From assembly GCF_013602415.1 (NCBI RefSeq), contig NZ_WPAG02000002.1, forward strand, positions 1,798,001 through 1,862,000: a DNA stretch of 64,000 bases, read 5' to 3'. Shown here one piece after another: positions 27,587-35,778 of this stretch. The position numbers were made by a program, and so were the translations under genes. The number at the start of each line of letters is the position of its first letter. Within the stretch, counting starts at the first letter, position 1. Below the pieces are notes generated by a model. That model saw only the letters and a list, made by a program, of their open reading frames with translations. It was not told the origin of the DNA and made no database searches. The stretch is from Rhodococcus sp. B50 (lineage in GTDB: Bacteria; Actinomycetota; Actinomycetes; Mycobacteriales; Mycobacteriaceae).

Positions 27587-28612
27587 TCAGGGGCGGACAC
27601 CCCCGTACGTGCGCAACCAGCGCAGCCCCGGACCGCGTGTACGGGTGATGCCCTTGTACTCGGCCATGTCCTCGGGGAGTTCGTCGAGGACCCGGTGGAG
27701 ACGTTCCGACCATTCCGGCACCCGAGCGATGTCCTCGAACGACAGCAGGTGCGAGCGGATGAGGAACATGATCGCGCCGGAGACTCCGAGGCGCACGAGG
27801 TGCTGGACCTCGACCCGGAGGTACAGCCGTCGTCCGACGTCCTCGAGCGGACCCTCGGCGAGCAGGCGCCGGTCCCGTCCCCATTCGGGATAGGTCTCGG
27901 TGGATTGGTCGAGCCTGCGGTCGACGCTGAGCGACCAGTTCGTCCGTCGGTAACGCTGCCCCGCCTGCAATCCCATGAGGAAATGCTGGGCGCGCGGGAT
28001 CACTCCTTCGACGTGGACACGCGGAACCGGACCGTGGATCTGGAGGAAACTCATGCCGACGTCGAAGCGCAGCGACCAGTCGGCCGCGAAGGTGACCAGG
28101 CCGGCGTCACCCCAGAGAGCATCTTCGCGCTGGTCGAGCAGGACGACGTCCTCCTGGATGTGCCTGCCGATGAAGCGCAGGGGCGGCTCGGGCAGCGTCG
28201 ACCGATCGCCGAAGACGAAGGCTTGTTCGACGCCGAGCGCGCGGTTGACGAATCGCCTTGTCGCACCGTCCTGTTCGAGCACGAAGGTCTGCGGGTAGGC
28301 GTCGACGAGCATCTGCATGAGCGTGACCATCGCGTTCCATTGGGCGATCTCCATGTGGGGCAGCGACTGGAATCGGGTGGAATCCGCGGCGAGGATGCGC
28401 TCCCGTTCGGCGAGCTCGTCGAAATAGTGACCGTCGATGTCGACGGGATGCCGGCCCCAACCACCCGCAGCGGTCTCCACGTGACTTCCGGCGGGTTCGA
28501 CGTTGGTGCTGTAGCGATAGGTGTCGCGGACGAAGGGGAAGGGGAAACGTGTGATCCGATCGGGCAATTCGATGCTGGCGTCCCGGACGGTGAGATCGAG
28601 TGTGGTGCTCAC
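27587..28612 (-). CDS. DUF3445 haem-dependent oxidative N-demethylase family protein
   Basis: Family members are haem proteins that remove methyl groups oxidatively; the best-known one is the haem subunit of bacterial dimethylamine monooxygenase. The 341-residue protein contains the family segments FPFPFVRDTYRYSTNV, RFIGRHIQEDVVLLDQ, FAADWSLRFDVGMSF, IHGPVPRV and the Arg/Asn-rich RRTNWSLSVDRRL. GTG at 28612 overlaps the reductase stop by 4 nt (GTGA). It is the last gene of an operon with a reductase and a DmmA-like protein, which supports dimethylamine or another secondary or tertiary N-methylamine as substrate. Exact substrate is inferred. Confidence 0.82.
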   Translation of the reverse strand: MSTTLDLTVRDASIELPDRITRFPFPFVRDTYRYSTNVEPAGSHVETAAGGWGRHPVDIDGHYFDELAERERILAADSTRFQSLPHMEIAQWNAMVTLMQMLVDAYPQTFVLEQDGATRRFVNRALGVEQAFVFGDRSTLPEPPLRFIGRHIQEDVVLLDQREDALWGDAGLVTFAADWSLRFDVGMSFLQIHGPVPRVHVEGVIPRAQHFLMGLQAGQRYRRTNWSLSVDRRLDQSTETYPEWGRDRRLLAEGPLEDVGRRLYLRVEVQHLVRLGVSGAIMFLIRSHLLSFEDIARVPEWSERLHRVLDELPEDMAEYKGITRTRGPGLRWLRTYGGVRP

Positions 28613-29604
28613 AGATCCAACTCCAATCGTGATCCGGTCGCGCGGGAGACGCACGGCATGAGGCACTCTCCCGCCTCCTTCTCCGCGGCACTCAGGTACA
28701 GATCGCGATGGTCGACCACTCCGTCCACCACCGGCAGCCGGCACTCGCCGCACACGCCCTGGCGACACAGGTTCGGAACCGCGATCCCTCGACTCTCCAG
28801 CGCCTCGAGCAGGCTCACGCCCGACTCGACGTGGACGTCGACGTCGCGGCGCGCCAGGTGGGCGGTGAACGGTTCTCCTGGCTCGAGGTCTCCGATTCCG
28901 AAGTGCTCGTAGTGCACACGCGCGTCGGGCCACCCCGCACCACGCGCCTGTTCGGTCAGCTCGTCGATCAGGCTCGCGGGACCGCACGCGTACAGGTGGG
29001 TACCGATCGGCTGGTTCGACAGGACAGCCCCCATTCGTTCCCGGAATTCGTCCCGCCGGGTGTGGAGGTGGAGTCCGTTGCCGCACAGCTGCTGCAGTTC
29101 GTCGAGGTGGGCACCGTCGCCGCCCCTGAAGACGTAGTGCACCTCGAACGACCGGTCCCACTGCACGGCGGCCCGGACGTGGGACAGGATCGGAGTGATC
29201 CCGATGCCACCCGCGACCAGCAGATGGTGCCGGGCCGTGAGAACCGGTGCGAAGGCGCTGCGGGGTGTGCCGATCGAGACGCGGTCGCCGACTCGCAGGT
29301 CGTGGATCCACTGCGACCCACCGCGCCCGGATTCCTCCAGCCGCACCGAGATCGCGTAGTGGTCGGGTTCGAAGGCGGGACCGGTGAGGGAGTACGAGTT
29401 GCGCCGCGGCCGCCCGTCCGGTCCGGTACCGCACGTGACGACGATGTGGCTACCGGGCGTGAAGGACGGAAGTGCGCGACCGGAAGGTTCCGCGAGGCGG
29501 ACGTGCCGGACGGTGGGCGTCAGCTCGATCGTGTCGGTGACCGTCAGTCGCAGTTCCGCTCCGGCAGCCGGGTTCCCTACCGATATGTCGGACGTCAGGG
29601 TCAT
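28609..29604 (-). CDS. PDR/VanB-family flavin/[2Fe-2S] reductase
   Basis: An electron-transfer protein passing NAD(P)H electrons to the oxygenase. The 331-residue protein has an N-terminal FMN-binding barrel (RRNSYSLTGP), an NAD domain (LLVAGGIGITPILSH, YACGPASLID) and a C-terminal plant-type [2Fe-2S] domain with Cys in NLCRQGVCGECRLP and CLMPC. The ATG at 29604 overlaps the DmmA-like stop (ATGA), and its stop overlaps the DUF3445 start (GTGA). It is therefore very likely the dedicated partner of that haem protein. Confidence 0.9.
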   Translation of the reverse strand: MTLTSDISVGNPAAGAELRLTVTDTIELTPTVRHVRLAEPSGRALPSFTPGSHIVVTCGTGPDGRPRRNSYSLTGPAFEPDHYAISVRLEESGRGGSQWIHDLRVGDRVSIGTPRSAFAPVLTARHHLLVAGGIGITPILSHVRAAVQWDRSFEVHYVFRGGDGAHLDELQQLCGNGLHLHTRRDEFRERMGAVLSNQPIGTHLYACGPASLIDELTEQARGAGWPDARVHYEHFGIGDLEPGEPFTAHLARRDVDVHVESGVSLLEALESRGIAVPNLCRQGVCGECRLPVVDGVVDHRDLYLSAAEKEAGECLMPCVSRATGSRLELDL

Positions 29605-30116
29605 CGGCGTTCCTCCGCGTCGGCCGCAAACCCGAGATAGGCGCCGTGCAGGCGGGAGACATGGTGGTAGACGACGAGTTCCGAGGCGCAGGTCGGGCAG
29701 GTGGTGCACTGCCCGATCGCGACGGCGGCGAGATGGGTGGAGTGGCAGTGCGCGCAGTAGACGGTGCGCGTCGCCGAATCCACGGGCACGGGAAGGATCT
29801 CGTCGTCGAGTAGTCCTGCCGTCACGGCCGACGAACGCGCCGCCAGCATCGCCGATTCCGGCCCGACCAGCACGAGGCGCCACCCCACGCGAGCGGCGGT
29901 CGCCTGCCGTTCCAGGATCTGCGCGGCCGTGTCGCCCCATTCCGCCGGAAGTCGGATCCAGTCGACGCGCCGACCACCGAAGGACGACACGAGACTGCGA
30001 GCCTGCTCGAGGGCGGCGTCACCGAAGGACAGGACGGTCACGTAGCGACCACCGCCGGCGATGCGCCGTTCCTCGTCCCACCTCGGGACGCTGGTGGTGT
30101 CCATGCAGACGCTCAC
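29601..30116 (-). CDS. DmmA-family dimethylamine monooxygenase subunit-like protein
   Basis: A 171-residue protein with a Rossmann-like first part (RYVTVLSFGDAALEQARSL, VGWRLVLVGPESAMLAARS) and a C-terminal metal-type motif: CAHC, then CTTC and another Cys in PTCASELVVYHHVSR, ending GAYLGFAAD. This end is characteristic of the DmmA family. The GTG at 30116 overlaps the stop of the upstream 24-codon mini-gene (GTGA); an in-frame ATG at 30104 is a possible alternative start. It leads the reductase and haem-protein genes, with 4-nt overlaps throughout. Confidence 0.78.
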   Translation of the reverse strand: MSVCMDTTSVPRWDEERRIAGGGRYVTVLSFGDAALEQARSLVSSFGGRRVDWIRLPAEWGDTAAQILERQATAARVGWRLVLVGPESAMLAARSSAVTAGLLDDEILPVPVDSATRTVYCAHCHSTHLAAVAIGQCTTCPTCASELVVYHHVSRLHGAYLGFAADAEERR

Positions 30117-30187
30117 GCGATCACCTGCGCCTTCCGGTATCCGGGAAACATCGGGAAAACGGTTGTGATGGGGGCGATCTCGGGCAT
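30113..30187 (-). CDS. Coupled 24-residue mini-gene leading the N-demethylase operon
   Basis: A short reading frame of 24 codons starts at ATG 30187 with a good ribosome site (gaggag, 6 nt upstream) and ends in a TGA that overlaps the GTG of the DmmA-like gene. The peptide starts MPEIAPITTVF and ends GYRKAQVIA, with FPMFPG in the middle. The combination of a strong ribosome site, a proper start and a 4-nt coupled stop argues it is translated. It could be a leader peptide that controls expression, a small enzyme subunit or a modified peptide. I recognise no family. Confidence 0.6.
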   Translation of the reverse strand: MPEIAPITTVFPMFPGYRKAQVIA

Positions 30188-30256
30188 GAGAGCTCCTCGG
30201 GAGGACTGGCGCGGACACGCCGGGTGGGGCGACTACCGATCGCTGGTGTGAAACAG

Positions 30257-30311
30257 ACAGTAATGGGAAGAAACACAGCAATGGGTTGCCACGCGGTTAA
30301 CGCATGTAACC
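30257..30311. promoter_or_regulatory. Repeats in the control region of the N-demethylase operon
   Basis: Two direct repeats, ACAGTAATGGG (30257-30267) and ACAGCAATGGG (30275-30285), lie 18 bp apart, each preceded by GAAACA. Next to them is an inverted repeat, GGTTA-N7-TAACC (30295-30311). They sit 70-125 bp upstream of the mini-gene, where an activator or repressor would bind. Confidence 0.5.
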
Positions 30312-30378
30312 GATCCCTCTCGAGGGCACGACGTTCGGGCCGCCGACACCGAGGTCCGCGGCCGGATCGAAGAATTCG

Positions 30379-30996
30379 TCAGCTCTCCGGTGCGAAGAAC
30401 GTCCGGTGCCAGATACGTGTCACGATCTGCGCAGCATGCTCGAGAGGCATGGGCGCGGCCTGCATATCCTCCTGCGCGTACCAGACGTATGCCGACTGCT
30501 CCACCATGCACGCCACGGCTTCGACCATGCCTCTGATGTCGACACCGTCGACCTCGTCCATCCCGCATTTGAGCCGCAGGACGGTGGTGAAGCGGTCGAT
30601 GTGCCGATTGCGCATCTGCCACCAGAACTGCCGGAACTGCGGATCGACGTTCGCCGCCTCGACCAGCGTGCGCATGATGTCGCGGTTGTCGTAGTAATGC
30701 GTCAGATAGCCGGTGTTCGCGTCGAGCAGCGCCTGATACGGGTCGTCCTCGATGCGGTGCTCGGTTGCGCCGCTGGCACGGAACAAATCGTCGTGCGTGT
30801 CGGCGATCAGCGCGGAGAACAGATCCTCCTTGTCGCTGAAGTACCTGTACAACCCGCCGAGCGACATTCCCGCTTCCGTCGCCACACCACTCATCGTGGC
30901 GCCGACGTATCCGTCGCGGGCGAAGACTGCACGGGCCGCTTCCAGCAGTTTGGTGCGGGTGCGACGCCCCTTGGTGGTGTTCGGTAGGTGCGGCAT
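30379..30996 (-). CDS. TetR-family transcriptional regulator
   Basis: A 205-residue one-domain-plus-ligand-domain repressor. The helix-turn-helix is at about residues 12-60 (TRTKLLEAARAVFARDGYVGATM and AGMSLGGLYRYFSDKEDLF). It lies divergent from the CoA-ligase operon across 181 bp holding a palindrome, and co-directional with the N-demethylase operon 190 bp downstream, so either could be its target. The divergent operon is the likelier one. Confidence 0.88.
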   Translation of the reverse strand: MPHLPNTTKGRRTRTKLLEAARAVFARDGYVGATMSGVATEAGMSLGGLYRYFSDKEDLFSALIADTHDDLFRASGATEHRIEDDPYQALLDANTGYLTHYYDNRDIMRTLVEAANVDPQFRQFWWQMRNRHIDRFTTVLRLKCGMDEVDGVDIRGMVEAVACMVEQSAYVWYAQEDMQAAPMPLEHAAQIVTRIWHRTFFAPES

Positions 30997-31076
30997 GCCC
31001 CCCCCTTTCGTTGCGCGAATCGTAACCGGTCAACACGATCGTCATCAGAGTTAACAAAAAAGCGACGTCACTCTCT

Positions 31077-31093
31077 TGACGTGAGCCACGTTA
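31077..31093. promoter_or_regulatory. Candidate TetR operator overlapping the CoA-ligase promoter
   Basis: TGACGTG-AGC-CACGTTA is an inverted repeat with 6 of 7 positions matching. It overlaps a possible -35 (TTGACG, 31076-31081), with a weak -10 (CAGAAT, 31100-31105) 18 nt further. The position suits repression of the plus-strand operon. Confidence 0.5.
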
Positions 31094-31177
31094 CTCCCCC
31101 AGAATCGTTCTCAACAACATCGCGCCGATCCCGCAGCGCCTTTCTTCTTTCATCGGTTTCCATCGAACGGAGTCCCT

Positions 31178-33583
31178 GTGAATTCCCGTGCAACCACACT
31201 CGCCACCGCAGCGCCGGGCGGCCACGTCGCCGGCGCCCGGACTCCCCTCGACCTGTTCCTCGGGCACCTCGACAGCGACCCCCACGCCCTCGCCGTCCGC
31301 GACGACCGGGGACGCTCCCTGACCCGCGCCGAACTGTGGGAACTGGCCGCCGACATCGAACGCGAACTCGCCGCACGCGGTCTGGGCGAAGGCGACATGG
31401 TGATCGTCTGCATGCCGAACTGGACCGAGTGGATGGCCGCCTATCTCGGAGTCGTCCGCGGCGAGATGATCGCCGGGACCCTGCCGGTGACCACGGATCC
31501 CCGATCCATCGCCTACACCGCGAATCTCGTCGGCGCGAAGGCCGTCATCCTCCCCCACTCGCATCGCGGCCGCGATTTCGTCTCCGAATCCGAGATCCTC
31601 GCAAAAGAACTCGGACGCGAGGTGCAGATCCTTCTGGTCGACGGTGACGACGGCGCCCGCACCTGGCGCAGCTTCGACGGCCCGCCGGCGACGATCCCCG
31701 CCTACCCCGACGATCTCGTGCACGTGCTGTTCTCGTCGAGCACCACCGGGAAGTCGAAGGCGATCGCGCATTCCGAGGCGAGCCTGAGCGCCTACAACCG
31801 GATGGTCATCGACCGCTACGAAATCTCCGGTGAGCGTCCGATCTTCATGCCGTCCCCACTCGGGCACAGCACGGGCTTCTGGCACGGCGCCCGAATGTCG
31901 CTGATGACCGGTGCGGCCCTGATCCTCCAGGACGCCTGGGACCCGCACCGCGCGCTCGAACTCGTGGAGCAGCACAGGTGCGAGATCACCGTGGCCGCGA
32001 CTCCTTTCCTCAAGGACATCGTCGATGCCGCATGGGATTCCGCCACCCCGAAGCTGTCCGGTATGCGGATCTTCCTGTGCGGCGGCGCTCCCGTCGCCCC
32101 GAGCCTCATCGAGCTGGGGCAGGAGGAGATGCCCGACACCCGCATCGCAGCGATCTGGGCGATGAGCGAGGGCGGTGCGACCTCGAGCCTCCCGGACGAC
32201 TCCACCGAGCTCGTCGCGTACACCTGTGGCAAAGTGATGCCGGGCGTCACCCTCGAGGTCGTCCGCGAGGACGGCACGCTTGCACCGCGCGGGACCGACG
32301 GCGAGATCGTCATGCGCACCCCGTCGCTGTTCCTCGGTTACATCGGGCAGGAGCAGCTCTACCGCGACTCGTTCACCGCCGACGGCTGGTTCCGCACCGG
32401 CGACACAGGAATCGTGGACGACAACGGCTACCTGCGCCTGACCGGACGCCTCAAGGACCTCATCATCCGCGGCGGCGTCAACATCTCTCCCGTCGAGATC
32501 GAGAACGCGATCTCCGGGCACCCGCAGATCGCGCGCGTGGCAGTCGTCGGCAGCCCCGACGAACGGCTCGGAGAACGCATCTGCGCGGTGATCCAGCCGC
32601 TCGGCACAGCCCCGACCCTCGACGAACTCGTCGGATGGCTCGCGGATCGCGACGTGCCGCGGCGGTTGTGGCCGGAATCGATCCGCATTCTGTCCGCCAT
32701 GCCGGAGACCCCCGCCGGGAAGATCCGCAAGAACGTTCTCAGAGAACTGATCTCGTCAGGAGAAGATATGACCAGCAACACCGTCGACCTCACGACGCAG
32801 ACCGTCACGCTCCGCGACATCGACGTGACCTACACCCGCGCCGGCGAGGGTCCCGCGGTCGTGCTGATCCACGGACTCGCCGAGGACCACCGCAGCTGGC
32901 GCGCCGTCCAGGAGGCCGGGCTGCCGGTGGCCACCTATGCCTACGACCTCCGTGGGCACGGACGCACCACCGTCGGCTCACCCGAGGGCACCCTCGCCCA
33001 GCTGCGCGACGATCTGATCGCCTTCCTCGAGGAGATCACCGGTCCCGCGATCTGCGTCGGCTTCTCTCTCGGCGGCACCGTCGTCCTTTCCGCCGCGGCC
33101 GTGCGCCCCGATCTCGTGACGAAGGTCGTCGCACTGGGCACCTCGAGCGTCGTCGGTCGCGGGGCCGCAGGCTTCTACGCCGGTCGAATCGAACTCTTCC
33201 GCGGCACCGACGCCGAGGAGCAGCGCGCTGCCCTGCGCGCCGATACCGCTGCTGCGCTGCACAACCCGGACTCCGATCTCGACGCCGTCACGGAATTCCG
33301 CCTCGACGCTGTCGGCGGGGCGCAGGGGTACATCAACGCGTCCACCGCGATGGCCGGACTGGTCGATTCGCCGCTCACCCCCGAGCTGGCCCGGATCGGG
33401 CGCGAGACCGAGGTCGCGATCGTCGGTGCCGATCACGACACCTTCTGCCCGAAGAAGGCTGCGGACATCATCCTCGGTGCGATCGAGCACGCCACCTACT
33501 CCGAGATCACCGGTGCAGGACACCTGATGCTCGTCGACCAGCCCGAACAGTCGATCGACACCCTGCGCGGGCTCCTCTCCTGA
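31178..33583 (+). CDS. Acyl-CoA ligase fused in frame to an alpha/beta hydrolase
   Basis: Residues 1-525 are an AMP-forming acyl-CoA ligase: SSSTTGKSKAIAHSE (phosphate loop), YRDSFTADGWFRTGDTG, GRLKDLIIRGGVNISP and the catalytic Lys in PAGKIRKN. Residues 531-801 are an alpha/beta hydrolase: LIHGLAEDHRSW, the Ser nucleophile in GFSLGG, an Asp near GADHDTFCP and a His in GAGHLM. No stop separates them, but aggagaag stands just before an in-frame ATG (32768), exactly where a separate hydrolase gene would start. It may be a true fusion, two products from one frame, or a lost stop codon. GTG 31178 has ggag upstream. The substrate is unknown; the ligase resembles cyclohexane-carboxylate or aryl-CoA ligases. 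Confidence 0.85.
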   Translation: MNSRATTLATAAPGGHVAGARTPLDLFLGHLDSDPHALAVRDDRGRSLTRAELWELAADIERELAARGLGEGDMVIVCMPNWTEWMAAYLGVVRGEMIAGTLPVTTDPRSIAYTANLVGAKAVILPHSHRGRDFVSESEILAKELGREVQILLVDGDDGARTWRSFDGPPATIPAYPDDLVHVLFSSSTTGKSKAIAHSEASLSAYNRMVIDRYEISGERPIFMPSPLGHSTGFWHGARMSLMTGAALILQDAWDPHRALELVEQHRCEITVAATPFLKDIVDAAWDSATPKLSGMRIFLCGGAPVAPSLIELGQEEMPDTRIAAIWAMSEGGATSSLPDDSTELVAYTCGKVMPGVTLEVVREDGTLAPRGTDGEIVMRTPSLFLGYIGQEQLYRDSFTADGWFRTGDTGIVDDNGYLRLTGRLKDLIIRGGVNISPVEIENAISGHPQIARVAVVGSPDERLGERICAVIQPLGTAPTLDELVGWLADRDVPRRLWPESIRILSAMPETPAGKIRKNVLRELISSGEDMTSNTVDLTTQTVTLRDIDVTYTRAGEGPAVVLIHGLAEDHRSWRAVQEAGLPVATYAYDLRGHGRTTVGSPEGTLAQLRDDLIAFLEEITGPAICVGFSLGGTVVLSAAAVRPDLVTKVVALGTSSVVGRGAAGFYAGRIELFRGTDAEEQRAALRADTAAALHNPDSDLDAVTEFRLDAVGGAQGYINASTAMAGLVDSPLTPELARIGRETEVAIVGADHDTFCPKKAADIILGAIEHATYSEITGAGHLMLVDQPEQSIDTLRGLLS

Positions 33584-33632
33584 GAAGCGCTGCGACCGAG
33601 AACTTCCAGTACACCGCTCTTCGAAAGGCTCC

Positions 33633-34394
33633 ATGATGCAAGAACGCCCCACCGCCCTCGTCACTGCCGCCGCGGGCGCAGGGATCGGCGCCGCGATCGC
33701 CACCCGCCTCGCCGCAGACGGTTTCGATGTCGTCATCACCGACGTCCACGAGCGCCGCAGTCAGGAACTCGCCGCGAAGCTTGCCGCCGACCACGGACGC
33801 GACTTCGACAGCTACGTCCTCGACGTCACCGACGAGGCCCGTGTCGAAGCCGTCGTGTCCGAGATCGCCTCGAAGAAGGGCCGACTCGACGTTCTCGTCA
33901 ACAACGCCGGCTGGAGCAAGATCGAGCCCGTCGCCGAGATGTCCTCGGAGACCTGGAAGCGCTGCCTCGACGTCGACCTCAACGGCACCTTCTACACCAT
34001 GCGTTACGCGCTTCCGGTGATGCAGAAGAACAACTCCGGCGCGATCGTCAACATCAGCTCGATCGCCGCCTACGAGACCAGCACCGAGCACGGTGCCGCC
34101 TACTCCGCCGCCAAGGCCGGTGTCCTCGCCCTCACCCGTGTCGCCGCCGCCGAGAACGGCAAGCACGGCATCCGCGTCAACGCCATCACCCCGGGCCTGA
34201 TCTACAACGACTTCCTCCGCAAGATCTACCCGGACGAGTTCTTCTCCGGCTACGCGGAGAACCGCTCCCTCGTCGGCCGGGTCGGCCGCCCCGAGGACGT
34301 CGCCGGCCTCGTCTCGTTCCTCGCCGGACCCGACGCCGGTTACGTCACCGGTGAGGTCTACGGCATCAGCGGTGGGGTGCATCCGCATGGCTGA
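33633..34394 (+). CDS. SDR-family oxidoreductase
   Basis: A 253-residue short-chain dehydrogenase of the FabG/3-hydroxyacyl dehydrogenase type. It has the cofactor loop TAAAGAGIGAAIA (Ala replaces the usual Gly after Thr), the acidic residue after beta2 (ITDVHERRS) that suggests NAD, NNAGWS, and the catalytic Ser and Tyr-x3-Lys (SSIAAYETS; AYSAAKAG). In this operon it would oxidise a beta-hydroxyacyl-CoA. It lies 49 nt after the ligase/hydrolase gene and overlaps the amidase gene by 8 nt. Confidence 0.88.
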   Translation: MMQERPTALVTAAAGAGIGAAIATRLAADGFDVVITDVHERRSQELAAKLAADHGRDFDSYVLDVTDEARVEAVVSEIASKKGRLDVLVNNAGWSKIEPVAEMSSETWKRCLDVDLNGTFYTMRYALPVMQKNNSGAIVNISSIAAYETSTEHGAAYSAAKAGVLALTRVAAAENGKHGIRVNAITPGLIYNDFLRKIYPDEFFSGYAENRSLVGRVGRPEDVAGLVSFLAGPDAGYVTGEVYGISGGVHPHG

Positions 34395-35778
34395 CAACCC
34401 GTTGCACCTGCCCGTCAGGGACCTCACCGACGCCTACGCGCGCGGCGACCTGAACCCGATCGACGTCACCGAACAGGTCCTCGACCGCATCGACCGGTTC
34501 GATCCGGAAGCGCGCGCGTATGTGACCGTCACGGCCGATCTGGCGCGGCTGCAGGCCGCCGAGGCGGCCGAACGCTACCGTCGCGGGGAACGCGCACCGC
34601 TCCTCGGGGTCCCGGTGTCCGTCAAGGACGCCTTCCACCTCGCCGACACCGAGACCGGACTCGGGTCGCTCACCCAGCGCGGTCGAGTCGCGCGATCGGA
34701 CTCCGGGGCCGTCGCCCGGCTGCGCGCGGCGGGATCGGTGATGCCCGGCAAGACCAGCGTGCCCGAGTTCTGCCAGTCCGCCACCAGCGACAATCTGCTC
34801 GGACCCGAGACCGGCAATCCGTGGGATCCGTCCCGCACCCCGGGCGGTTCGAGTGGTGGCGCCGCGGCCTCGGTCGGCGCCGGACTCGCGACCATCGCAC
34901 TCGGCTCCGACGGCGGCGGTTCCATCCGGATCCCCGCCGCCTTCAGCGGACTCGTCGGTTACAAGCCCACCACGGGTCTGTGCGCGGACGAGCGCGGATT
35001 CCGCGCGATGACCGATTTCGTCACGGCCGGGCCGCTCGCCTGGACGGTGGACGATGCCCGCATCATGACCGAGGTTCTCGCCGAGACGAGCTTCGCCCGT
35101 GCCGCGGTGCCGAACCGGCGGATCGCCTTCTGCCCCCGCCCGGACGGCCGTCCCGTCGATCCGGCGATCGTCCGCACGCTGGAGTCGGTCGCGGCGACTC
35201 TGTCCGATCTCGGTCACGACGTCGTCGAGACCGACATCCCGATCCAGGGGTGGAACGAGATCTTCGGCCCCCTCGTGCTCGACGACGAACTCCGCGAACG
35301 GGCCCACCTGCTCGACCACCCGGAGCTGCTCACCCCGTACGAGCAGGCGAGCCTACGCGCCGCGATGCGGTTGAGCAGTGCGGACGTGGCCATCGCCCGC
35401 CAGGCCCTGCCCGACTTCCGGCGGCGCATCGATGCCTTCCTGCATCGTTTCGATGCGATTCTCACCCCGACGGTGGCGACGGTCGCGTTCCCGCACGACC
35501 AGCGTCCGAAGACCATCGACGGTGAGAAGGTGGACTGGCTGTGGGGTGCCTTCCCGTTCACGTCCCCGTTCAATGTGGCCGCCACCCCGGCGATCACTCT
35601 GCCGGCCGGGACGTCGGAAGGATTGCCGATCGGTGCCCAGCTCGTGGCGGCGCGGGGACGCGACGCCGATCTGCTGAACCTCGCCGAATCCCTCGAATCC
35701 GCACTCGCTTTCGACTACGCACCGGTGCGTGAGCGTTGGGCGGACGTGGAGGCCCGCGAACCGGAGCCCGTACCGTGA
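34387..35778 (+). CDS. Amidase-signature family amidohydrolase
   Basis: A 463-residue amidase that hydrolyses a carboxamide to acid and ammonia or an amine. The Ser-cisSer-Lys triad is visible: Lys in VSVKDAF, Ser in TPGGSSGGAAA and Ser in SDGGGSIRIP. The start at 34387 overlaps the SDR end by 8 nt; the frame upstream to 34351 is a shadow. It also overlaps the next gene by 4 nt. Its place in a CoA-ligase operon suggests it releases the acid that the ligase then activates. Confidence 0.92.
   Translation: MADNPLHLPVRDLTDAYARGDLNPIDVTEQVLDRIDRFDPEARAYVTVTADLARLQAAEAAERYRRGERAPLLGVPVSVKDAFHLADTETGLGSLTQRGRVARSDSGAVARLRAAGSVMPGKTSVPEFCQSATSDNLLGPETGNPWDPSRTPGGSSGGAAASVGAGLATIALGSDGGGSIRIPAAFSGLVGYKPTTGLCADERGFRAMTDFVTAGPLAWTVDDARIMTEVLAETSFARAAVPNRRIAFCPRPDGRPVDPAIVRTLESVAATLSDLGHDVVETDIPIQGWNEIFGPLVLDDELRERAHLLDHPELLTPYEQASLRAAMRLSSADVAIARQALPDFRRRIDAFLHRFDAILTPTVATVAFPHDQRPKTIDGEKVDWLWGAFPFTSPFNVAATPAITLPAGTSEGLPIGAQLVAARGRDADLLNLAESLESALAFDYAPVRERWADVEAREPEPVP

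Noticed and set aside
30188-30378. GlnR-type array upstream of the N-demethylase operon
   Set aside because: GTTAC and TAACC elements occur but not in the 11-bp AC-N9-AC register; they are better read as the palindrome already listed.
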